From the NCBI GenBank assembly GCA_027620575.1, contig JAQCDT010000069.1, positions 1 through 6,573 on the forward strand: a DNA stretch of 6,573 bases, read 5' to 3'. Of the stretch, positions 1 to 4,792 are shown one piece after another. The position numbers and the translations under genes are program-made. The notes below the pieces were generated by a model. That model was not told where the DNA came from, ran no database searches, and saw nothing but the letters and a program-made list of their open reading frames with translations. Each line of letters opens with the position of its first letter. Within the stretch, counting starts at the first letter, position 1. This DNA is from Verrucomicrobiota bacterium (GTDB lineage Bacteria; Verrucomicrobiota; Verrucomicrobiia; Opitutales; Coraliomargaritaceae).

Positions 1-60
1 GAATACTCAGCTACAAATGAAACACACCCTACCGTACTCGCAATTAAAAAAAACATCTAA
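1..60 (+). CDS. Possible C-terminal end of an upstream gene (partial)
   Basis: Frame 1 is open from the first base of the window to a TAA at 58-60 and reads EYSATNETHPTVLAIKKNI as its last 19 residues. A second frame is also open across this short stretch (to a TGA at 62-64), so frame choice rests only on how protein-like the translation looks. If real, it ends 29 bases before the LOG-family gene on the same strand, which would allow co-transcription. The family cannot be recognised from 19 residues. Confidence 0.35.
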   Translation, partial: EYSATNETHPTVLAIKKNI

Positions 61-89
61 GTGATTATTTTTTCAGCCTTACTATTTCT

Positions 90-950
90 ATGTCCACGAA
101 CTCTGAAAACAAAAGTAAAAATAAAGAAGAATGGCCGATAAAGGCTTATAAAAATTTGGAATTTCTACGAAGCGATAAAGCTCGTTTCATTCGCATATTA
201 TGTGAATTATTTGAACCAGAGGAACGCTTCAAAGTAGCAGACGTAGAAAATACCATAGTGTTGTTTGGCTCCGCTCGCACAAAACCTCACAAAGTAGCAG
301 AAGCGCAATTGAAATCCGTTAATGAATTAATCGCTCAGTCATCCAATTCAACAAAAGCACTGCAAAAACAACTCAAAGAGGCAGAAATTGATCTCAAAGC
401 CTCTAAATATTACGAAGCGGCTCGTGAATTATCCAAAAAGCTCACAGAATGGTCTCTAAAGCTTCCTGAAAAAGATCGGCTCTTGATTTGCTCAGGTGGC
501 GGTCCAGGCATTATGGAAGCTGCAAACCGAGGTGCCCATGAGGCCAACGGAAAGTCCGTCGGTTTAGGAATCAGTCTACCTTTTGAACAAAGGGTCAATG
601 ATTATATATCCAAGGAATTACAATTTGAATTTAAGTATTTTTTCATACGTAAATACTGGTTTGTCATGCTGGCAAAATCACTTGTCGCATTTCCTGGAGG
701 TTTTGGAACACTCGATGAATTATTTGAAACGCTTACATTGATGCAGACAAAAAAAGTCAATGGAAAGACTCCGATAGTTTTATTCGGAAAAGAATTTTGG
801 AATGAATTAATTAATTTCGAAACCTTGATCGAATGGGGGATGATTTCTGAAGAGGATTTGAATTATATACATCTAACTGACTCAGTCGAAGATGCCTTCA
901 ATTTTGTTGTCAGTGAGGTGCAAAAATTAGAGCAATTGCCTAGCACCTAG
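90..950 (+). CDS. LOG-family protein (nucleotide 5'-monophosphate phosphoribohydrolase; 'lysine decarboxylase' fold)
   Basis: A 286-residue cytosolic Rossmann-fold protein of the LOG/TIGR00730 type. Members characterised in plants and some bacteria cleave the N-glycosidic bond of cytokinin riboside or adenosine 5'-monophosphates, giving a free base and ribose 5-phosphate; older databases call them lysine decarboxylases. Visible signatures are FGSART at residues 59-64, SGGGPGIMEAANRGA at 135-149, Arg187-Lys188 in the FFIRKYW segment, and the hallmark PGGFGTLDE at 202-210, which holds the nucleotide-binding loop and catalytic Glu. Residues about 70-120 form a charged, probably helical insertion. 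With the N-terminal segment NLEFLRSDKARFIRILCE (22-39), this marks the longer LOG subgroup rather than the roughly 180-residue minimal form. The ATG at 90 has no clear ribosome-binding site, but this start fits the conserved region beginning near residue 18. The 3' end faces kdsD with a 16-base gap. The physiological substrate is unknown. Confidence 0.9.
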   Translation: MSTNSENKSKNKEEWPIKAYKNLEFLRSDKARFIRILCELFEPEERFKVADVENTIVLFGSARTKPHKVAEAQLKSVNELIAQSSNSTKALQKQLKEAEIDLKASKYYEAARELSKKLTEWSLKLPEKDRLLICSGGGPGIMEAANRGAHEANGKSVGLGISLPFEQRVNDYISKELQFEFKYFFIRKYWFVMLAKSLVAFPGGFGTLDELFETLTLMQTKKVNGKTPIVLFGKEFWNELINFETLIEWGMISEEDLNYIHLTDSVEDAFNFVVSEVQKLEQLPST

Positions 951-966
951 ACCTTAATTCGATCCA

Positions 967-1962
967 CTAAGAAAAATTTGTTTGATGGATATCGTGGACA
1001 CGAATCAATCCCAATAACTTATGACTGCTTTTTTCAACAACAGGTATGGCAGAAATCTGAGACGGCCTATCCTCCATGATTCGCAAAGCTTCCCTAAGTA
1101 GGATCTCTGAATTAACAGATAATGGATTCTGGGTCATGCATTCGGACAGCGGTAAATCTAAAACGACTTCCTTTTTAGACAAGAGTCTTCGGATATCTCC
1201 ATCGGTAAGGATACCAATAAGTGTATTGTTATCATCGACAATACAGGCTGCTCCAAGCGGGAATTCCGTCATTCCCAAGACTGCATCCTTCAAAGTATGC
1301 TTTGCAGTCAGGCAAGCAATTTTATCGAGCTTATGCATAACATCACCAACAGTAAGAAGTAAATTACGCCCTAATTGCCCACCTGGGTGATATCGGGCAA
1401 ATTCTTCTGAAGTAAAGCCCTTTGCATGAATCACTGCAGATGCCAAAGCATCCCCTAGTGCCAGAGCTACCGAAGCACTTGCGGTTGGCAAAAGATTTAA
1501 AGTATCGCCTTCTTTGTCCACACTTGCATCCAAGACAATATCCGCAGCAGCCCCGATGGGCGATTCTAGCCGACCCAGTATCGCAATAACTGTAGATTTA
1601 AATCCTTTGATGATCGGTAAAATGCGAACAATCTCTTCCGAGCTACCACTTTTAGATAAAAGAATGGTGACATCGCCTGGCTTATAAATACCTAAATCAC
1701 CATGAATCGCTTCGCTGGCATGGAGAAAGATGCAGCTAATCCCTGCACTCATGAAGGTAGTGGATAACTTCCTTGCGATATGCCCCGATTTTCCGATACC
1801 GCAGAAAATAAGCTTTTTCCCGGAATTGGACATTTCGGTGATCGCTTCCACAGCTTGAGTAAATTCTGCACCGAGCTTGTGCGAAGCATCCGTAATCGCC
1901 TGAGCTTCAACCAACATGGTCGCTTTCCCTAAAGATATATGTGTGTCTTTTGCCTCTCCCAT
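967..1962 (-). CDS. kdsD: Arabinose-5-phosphate isomerase (KdsD/KpsF family; SIS + two CBS domains)
   Basis: A 331-residue enzyme, the same size as E. coli KdsD (328). The family interconverts D-ribulose 5-phosphate and D-arabinose 5-phosphate, the first committed step to Kdo of lipopolysaccharide, in the cytosol. An N-terminal SIS domain (about 36-180) carries GIGKSGHIARKL (55-66), EAIHGDLG (84-91), LSKSGSSEE (102-110) and PTASASVALALGDALA (159-174), followed by YHPGGQLGR (191-199). Lys58, Glu84, His87, Glu110 and His192 line up, one residue offset, with the residues I recall as functionally important in KdsD. Two CBS domains follow (about 205-263 and 274-329). The gene ends tail to tail with the LOG gene. 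The ATG at 1962 lacks a Shine-Dalgarno sequence, like its neighbours. It could be a KpsF/GutQ-type paralogue; the reaction would be the same. It implies a Gram-negative envelope containing Kdo. Confidence 0.95.
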   Translation of the reverse strand: MGEAKDTHISLGKATMLVEAQAITDASHKLGAEFTQAVEAITEMSNSGKKLIFCGIGKSGHIARKLSTTFMSAGISCIFLHASEAIHGDLGIYKPGDVTILLSKSGSSEEIVRILPIIKGFKSTVIAILGRLESPIGAAADIVLDASVDKEGDTLNLLPTASASVALALGDALASAVIHAKGFTSEEFARYHPGGQLGRNLLLTVGDVMHKLDKIACLTAKHTLKDAVLGMTEFPLGAACIVDDNNTLIGILTDGDIRRLLSKKEVVLDLPLSECMTQNPLSVNSEILLREALRIMEDRPSQISAIPVVEKSSHKLLGLIRVHDIHQTNFS

Positions 1963-2166
1963 AAAAGATTTATCTATAATAATGTGCGGATAGAAAAAGA
2001 TAAATTTGGAGTGGCACGAATGACAATCCTTAAATCTTAGAGAATCACAGGCAGGATTGCACCGACTTGGCGCACATTCTCCCTGTTAAAAATTGAGAAA
2101 TGGATTGAGAAACAATATGAGAGATACGAACAACCATAATCAAACTATGGCTGAAACGATCTTACA
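1963..2166 (-). other. Leader/intergenic region of kdsD with complementary segments
   Basis: These 204 bases hold no convincing gene. They contain several perfect complementary segments: 1981-1988 with 2071-2078 (8 bp), nested around 2024-2030 with 2053-2059 (7 bp). Competing pairs are 2040-2045 with 2076-2081 (6 bp) and 2047-2051 with 2082-2086 (5 bp). On the minus strand this would be the 5' leader of kdsD, the outer helix closing 18 bases before its ATG. No known riboswitch or tRNA was recognised. Matches of this length are expected fairly often by chance, so a structured RNA is only a possibility. Confidence 0.2.
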
Positions 2167-2262
2167 TTACCAAGTTCTCTTCTTATGACGATTTGATTTC
2201 AAACGCTTACGACGTTTGTGTTTATTCATCTTTAATCGACGTTTTTTCTTAAGGTTTCCCAT
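2167..2262 (-). CDS. Very small basic ribosomal protein, bS22/mS38-like (AURKAIP1/COX24 domain)
   Basis: A complete 31-codon frame (ATG at 2262, TAA at 2167-2169) starts MGNLKKKRRLKMNKHKRRKR and ends RHKKRTW. The pattern of a short hydrophobic start, KKKRR-x-KM-x-KHK-RKR and a terminal RHK-R block is what I recall for the AURKAIP1/COX24 family. Its members include mitochondrial small-subunit protein mS38 and the tiny mycobacterial protein called bS22, which lie at the decoding/intersubunit side of the 30S subunit. 19 of the 31 residues are Lys or Arg, so the protein is almost certainly bound to RNA. The frame lies alone in a 400-base gap between the pseudouridine synthase homologue and kdsD, on their strand. 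There is no Shine-Dalgarno sequence; the upstream stretch is AT-rich. At this size it is easily missed by gene finders. The family name is from memory of the pattern and should be confirmed. Confidence 0.75.
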   Translation of the reverse strand: MGNLKKKRRLKMNKHKRRKRLKSNRHKKRTW

Positions 2263-2362
2263 ATTGTATTGTATTAAATTTAGATAAAGAGGAGAAAAAA
2301 GCCAAATATTTGCTAGTCTGTAAAGATTATTTTTACCTTTCTTTTTAAAAAGTGGTCTAAAA

Positions 2363-3196
2363 TCATTTTAAACCAAGGTAATTAAGAGTGGCTTTAAAGG
2401 CTTTGGGAGGGTCTGCAACAAGGCTTACGCTTTCGGAAGATTCTGAACTGAATTGAACTGAATTTAGGGTCAGAGCTAGATCTGAAAAAATCTTTGTGTC
2501 GGCATCTCCATCTTTTTTGCGTTTGCCTACCGCTGCATAAGTCGGGGCCTCAACACCACGATACAAGTCATCGTTCAGTAATTTCAACCCTGATAGAGAT
2601 GCATGAATTCTCAATTGATGTGGGCGAAGGTAATTGATCTTCGCTTGCCAAAGACTCCACGAATCATGGCCTCGTTTTAAACATGTAAATTCGGTTCTAG
2701 CACGCTTTCCTTTAGCTGTTGATGGTACCATTTTATATTTGTAGCGATGAGGAATCAAAGGGGTTTCATCAATCATACTTTGTTCTATCCCCTCCTCGGC
2801 TTGAGCAATAAATTGAAATTGAAATTCCATTAAACCTGAACCAAAGGCATTTCGCAAAAAAGCTAAGGCTTCTTTGTGTTTTGAAAAAAGTGCTACCCCA
2901 CTGATCGCTTTTTCAAAAAAATAGATGGATCCGAATGATTGAGCACCCAGTGCAAGGATCTCAGGCTTTTCTTCCTTAAGTTGATAATTCAAGGCCGAAT
3001 CTAAGTTTGGCACGTTATCATCCCAAGGATGCTGTCTAAGCGAAATATTGGCAGGCTTATTTAAAGCAATAAAGTCAGGGGTATCGGCAAGTACCTGAAT
3101 GCGTAGAGGTGCTTCCGAAAGAAGCCCTTCAGGGAAACCAATCGCCTTGGTGGATAAGCGTTGTTGCTTAGAGTTTGTTGGTAGTAGATCACTCAT
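2363..3196 (-). CDS. RluA-family pseudouridine synthase homologue with altered active-site motif
   Basis: A 277-residue protein with the RluA-type catalytic-domain layout: FIALNKPANISLRQHP (42-57, matching the usual 'KPaG..vhp' strand), a motif-II equivalent IYFFEKAISGVALFSK (91-106), GKRARTEFTCL (163-173) and LRPHQLRIHASLSG (190-203), followed by DDLYRG (209-214). Family members isomerise specific uridines in rRNA or tRNA. In active enzymes motif II is H-R-L-D-x-x-T-S-G with an invariant catalytic Asp. Here it is Y-F-F-E-K-A-I-S-G, so Asp is Glu95 and the His/Arg are aromatic. The protein may therefore bind RNA without modifying it, or be degraded in function; the intact frame argues against a pseudogene. 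No N-terminal S4 domain is visible; about 30 residues precede the fold. The ATG at 3196 lies 14 bases past the T-run of an intrinsic terminator behind rpsT, so expression would need readthrough or a nearby promoter. Confidence 0.8.
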   Translation of the reverse strand: MSDLLPTNSKQQRLSTKAIGFPEGLLSEAPLRIQVLADTPDFIALNKPANISLRQHPWDDNVPNLDSALNYQLKEEKPEILALGAQSFGSIYFFEKAISGVALFSKHKEALAFLRNAFGSGLMEFQFQFIAQAEEGIEQSMIDETPLIPHRYKYKMVPSTAKGKRARTEFTCLKRGHDSWSLWQAKINYLRPHQLRIHASLSGLKLLNDDLYRGVEAPTYAAVGKRKKDGDADTKIFSDLALTLNSVQFSSESSESVSLVADPPKAFKATLNYLGLK

Positions 3197-3210
3197 GGCT
3201 AAAACAGTGC

Positions 3211-3250
3211 TAAAGAAAAACCCCTAATCCACAGATGCAGATGTAGGGGT
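3211..3250 (-). terminator. Intrinsic terminator after rpsT
   Basis: On the minus strand a 7-bp stem, ACCCCTA (3250-3244) with TAGGGGT (3226-3220), is extended by a weak ATC/GAT pairing inside. It is followed directly by a T-rich run, TTTTTCTTTA, from 3220 to 3211. It lies 36 bases after the rpsT stop codon and just ahead of the pseudouridine synthase homologue's start, so it could end the rnpB/rpsT transcript or act as an attenuator for the next gene. Confidence 0.7.
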
Positions 3251-3286
3251 AAGTTTTATTTGGGGTAAAAGTTTTTATACTAGGAA

Positions 3287-3541
3287 CTAAGCTAAGAGCT
3301 TTGCACAGGATGCTTTATGACGTGCAATTTTATTTTTGTGAACAAGTCCAGATTTGCCCGCTTTGTCCAATGCTGAAATGTACAGGCGTGTCTTCTCAGA
3401 CAATGCATCTTTGTCCTCAGAACTAGCTGCTGTCTTGACTTGCTTAGCAAGTGTTTTCAAACGAGATTTCACTTGGCGATTTGCCAATGTGCGAGTTTCC
3501 GTTTTACGAATATATTTAAGTGCTGATTTAGTATTAGCCAT
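3287..3541 (-). CDS. rpsT: 30S ribosomal protein bS20
   Basis: The mature frame is 84 residues, starting MANTKSALKYIRKTETRTLA and ending HKASCAKLLA. This matches the bS20 family in length and in landmarks: the MANxKSAxK start, the basic NRQVKSRLKTLAKQ helix, LDKAGKSGLVHKNKIARHK near the C-terminus. bS20 is a primary 16S rRNA binder at the bottom of the 30S body. The frame stays open upstream as far as an ATG at 3643, but that extension runs into the 3' end of the RNase P RNA and is not family-like, so the ATG at 3541 is the true start. The start lies 65 bases downstream of rnpB on the same strand, with an intrinsic terminator after the stop. The leader has a TTGACA box and a small hairpin that may give rpsT its own promoter or feedback site. 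There is no Shine-Dalgarno sequence. Confidence 0.96.
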   Translation of the reverse strand: MANTKSALKYIRKTETRTLANRQVKSRLKTLAKQVKTAASSEDKDALSEKTRLYISALDKAGKSGLVHKNKIARHKASCAKLLA

Positions 3542-3559
3542 AGATTTAAAGAAAAGTTC

Positions 3560-3591
3560 GGTAGTGAAAGAAATACTACCCAATTTGTCAA
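3560..3591 (-). promoter_or_regulatory. rnpB-rpsT spacer: TTGACA box and small hairpin
   Basis: On the minus strand a perfect -35-like TTGACA lies at 3591-3586, but the base pairs 17 further on (TTCACT, 3568-3563) make a poor -10. Overlapping it is a 6-bp hairpin, GGTAGT (3580-3575) with ACTACC (3565-3560), 18 bases before the rpsT start and followed by a T-rich stretch. It may be an rpsT promoter, part of an S20 autoregulatory leader, or a weak rnpB terminator. The sequence alone does not decide. Confidence 0.3.
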
Positions 3592-3606
3592 ATATTAATT
3601 TAAAGT

Positions 3607-3961
3607 GTCGATTTTGATCTGCTGTAAGCCAGATTCTGTCCATCAGTAAACTGATTGTGCGTTCATTTATCTATGCGACATACCCGAAATCATAGAGCGA
3701 GCCACTCGATTTCCTATTTTGTCTTGCACCGAGCTGGGTTTTTCAAGCCATCATTGTTACCTTTGATGCGGGGAGCTCTTACCTCACCTTTTCACCCTTA
3801 CCTTATTTCGCCGAAACGATCAAAGGCGGTTTATTTTCTGTGACACTATCCGTCATATTTTGTCACCAAAATATGCCCCTACTTTCATAGGGAACTCTGC
3901 CCTGTGGTGTCCGGACTTTCCTCTTGCAAATGCAAGCGAACGCCCGCAGATCAAAATCGAC
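3607..3961 (-). ncRNA. rnpB: RNase P RNA (bacterial type A)
   Basis: About 355 nt, the catalytic RNA of RNase P, which removes 5' leaders from pre-tRNAs. The ends are set by a perfect 16-bp P1 helix between 3961-3946 and 3622-3607. Conserved region I reads GAGGAAAGTCCGGAC (3923-3909), followed by a stretch like CACCACAGGGCAGAG. The conserved 3' block reads GACAGAATCTGGCTTAC (3640-3624), including the ACAGAA strand of P4. Between them are the usual GGGTGAAAAGGTGAGGTAAG segment of the P8-P10 region, CAAAATAGG before P15, and AGATAAATGAACG in the region where type A RNAs have GATGAATG. The L15 loop seems to read GAGTGGCTCGCTC. The gene is directly upstream of rpsT. Small ORFs reading through this stretch are artefacts of the RNA gene. 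Confidence 0.96.
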
Positions 3962-4001
3962 AACTTAAGAAAGAACAAAATTATTTAGATTCATCAGCTT
4001 G

Positions 4002-4029
4002 AGTATAGAAAGCGTGTGCACTTATGAAA
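4002..4029 (-). promoter_or_regulatory. Candidate rnpB promoter
   Basis: On the minus strand a good -10-like TATACT (4007-4002) lies 16 bases downstream of a mediocre TTTCAT (4029-4024). Transcription would begin about 30-35 bases upstream of P1, so 5' trimming of the precursor would be needed. Other AT-rich hexamers nearer the RNA start are possible, so this is tentative. Confidence 0.25.
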
Positions 4030-4056
4030 TAAGCAAAGCCTGAGTCCTCCTGAACC

Positions 4057-4096
4057 TTTAAACTTATGAATTAAACTTTATTCTGTAAAGTTTAAA
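4057..4096 (+). repeat. AT-rich inverted repeat upstream of a 61-residue ORF
   Basis: A perfect 10-bp inverted repeat, TTAAACTTTA (4071-4080) and TAAAGTTTAA (4086-4095), has a 5-base loop and ends 4 bases before the ATG at 4100. An earlier copy, TTTAAACTT (4057-4065), can pair with the same right arm (AAGTTTAAA, 4088-4096), so two mutually exclusive hairpins can be drawn. The 8-mer TTTAAACT occurs again at 4331-4338, in front of the histone-like gene. It could be a dyad operator or an RNA hairpin masking the start. There is no GC-rich stem, so an intrinsic terminator is unlikely. Confidence 0.5.
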
Positions 4097-4099
4097 TAG

Positions 4100-4285
4100 A
4101 TGACTGAAAAAGACCGTTTTTCTAGTAGTACTTCAGGCGATGTAAGCTCTGATTTTTTTACCCTACCTGACTTTAAAGAGTTTGCCTATTTGCAAAAAAT
4201 GATTCAAAATGTAATTAAATTCACATCTAACATCGTGTATGTGACTTTAAAAATGCAAAAAATACTCGAGTCATGTATTCAATAA
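4100..4285 (+). CDS. Possible 61-residue orphan protein
   Basis: An open frame from ATG 4100 to TAA 4285 encodes 61 residues beginning MTEKDRFSSSTSGDVSSDFF. The first 20 residues are Ser/Thr/Asp-rich and probably flexible. The rest (FKEFAYLQKMIQNVIKFTSN, residues 25-44, then IVYVTLKMQKILESCIQ) looks like one or two amphipathic helices with regularly spaced Ile/Val/Leu/Met. I recognise no family. It is transcribed away from rnpB and lies 60 bases upstream of the histone-like gene on the same strand, so the two could share a transcript. A palindrome sits directly before its start and no Shine-Dalgarno sequence is seen, as elsewhere in this window. Amino-acid composition is protein-like, but at this length a chance frame cannot be excluded. 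Confidence 0.4.
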   Translation: MTEKDRFSSSTSGDVSSDFFTLPDFKEFAYLQKMIQNVIKFTSNIVYVTLKMQKILESCIQ

Positions 4286-4345
4286 TACACTTCAAATAGT
4301 AAACTATAAAGACTCACTGTTGGGTCAAAATTTAAACTCTTCAAA

Positions 4346-4792
4346 ATGACAAAGAAAACAACTAAAAAAGCCGTAAAGAAAGTGCCGGTCAAAAAAGTAG
4401 TCAAAAAAGCTACGAAAAAAGAAGTTAAAAAGGTAGCAGCTAAGGCAACGAAGACAGCCGCAAAAAAGGCTGTGAAAAAAGCAACAAAGGCAGTTGCGAA
4501 GAAACCACGTGCGAAGAAAAAAATAGCTGTCAAAACTACGATAGCCGCTCGAGTCGATGTCGGCTTTGGCAACAATCTTTATATTCGAGGTGAAGGAGCG
4601 GGACTGAGCTGGGATGTGGGCATCTTAATGAGAAATCTATCTCCTTATGAATGGGCATGGGAAACCAAGTCTGCTGATAAACCGATAGAATATAAATTAC
4701 TCATCAATGATGAAATTTGGGCGAATGGTGAAAACCAGTTTGCACAATCCGATGAAACATCTATCACCGCACCGACATTTAATTGGCTCTAA
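4346..4792 (+). CDS. Histone H1-like basic tail fused to a carbohydrate-binding-like beta domain
   Basis: A 148-residue protein in two parts. Residues 2-60 are a Lys/Ala/Val/Thr-rich low-complexity tail of repeated KKAVKK/KKATKK/AAKK units ending AKKPRAKKK, like bacterial histone H1-like (Hc1/AlgP-type) tails that bind DNA or other polyanions. Residues about 70-148 are globular and not basic: NNLYIRGEGAGLSWDVG (77-93), then NLSPYEWAWET (97-107), IEYKLLINDEIWANGENQF (114-132) and a short end. The order of a G-x-G/LSWD strand, W-x-W strand and EYK-x-x-x-N-D-x-x-W-x-x-G-x-N resembles the beta-sandwich of CBM20/CBM48-type starch/glycogen-binding modules; this is judged by pattern only. The cytosolic location is inferred from the absence of a signal peptide. 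The ATG at 4346 is followed immediately by the repeats. Upstream are TATAAA at 4305-4310 and TTTAAACT at 4331-4338. The last 14 bases overlap the 3' end of the DUF374 gene on the other strand. Confidence 0.8.
   Translation: MTKKTTKKAVKKVPVKKVVKKATKKEVKKVAAKATKTAAKKAVKKATKAVAKKPRAKKKIAVKTTIAARVDVGFGNNLYIRGEGAGLSWDVGILMRNLSPYEWAWETKSADKPIEYKLLINDEIWANGENQFAQSDETSITAPTFNWL

Noticed and set aside
1076..1390. Plus-strand open frame of 104 codons
   Set aside because: It lies entirely inside kdsD on the opposite strand; kdsD has full family motifs.
2010..2085. tRNA or cobalamin-riboswitch-like look on the minus strand (a GGTGCAATCC stretch)
   Set aside because: A cloverleaf cannot be completed (no matching acceptor or anticodon stems) and the rest of the cobalamin core is missing. 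Only a short resemblance remains.
2045..2137. Minus-strand 30-codon frame upstream of kdsD
   Set aside because: Short, no recognisable pattern and no start signal. Unlike the neighbouring bS22-like frame, nothing supports it.
3542..3643. Upstream extension of the rpsT frame to an ATG at 3643
   Set aside because: The extra 34 residues are not bS20-like and overlap the conserved 3' end of the RNase P RNA. The family start MANTKSALK is at 3541.
3655..3843. Plus-strand open frame of 62 codons
   Set aside because: It is antisense to the conserved RNase P RNA and reads as no known protein.
4279..4575. Minus-strand open frame rich in Phe/Ala/Thr (98 codons)
   Set aside because: It is the mirror of the Lys/Ala repeats of the histone-like gene (AAA/AAG read backwards give TTT/CTT), not a membrane protein.
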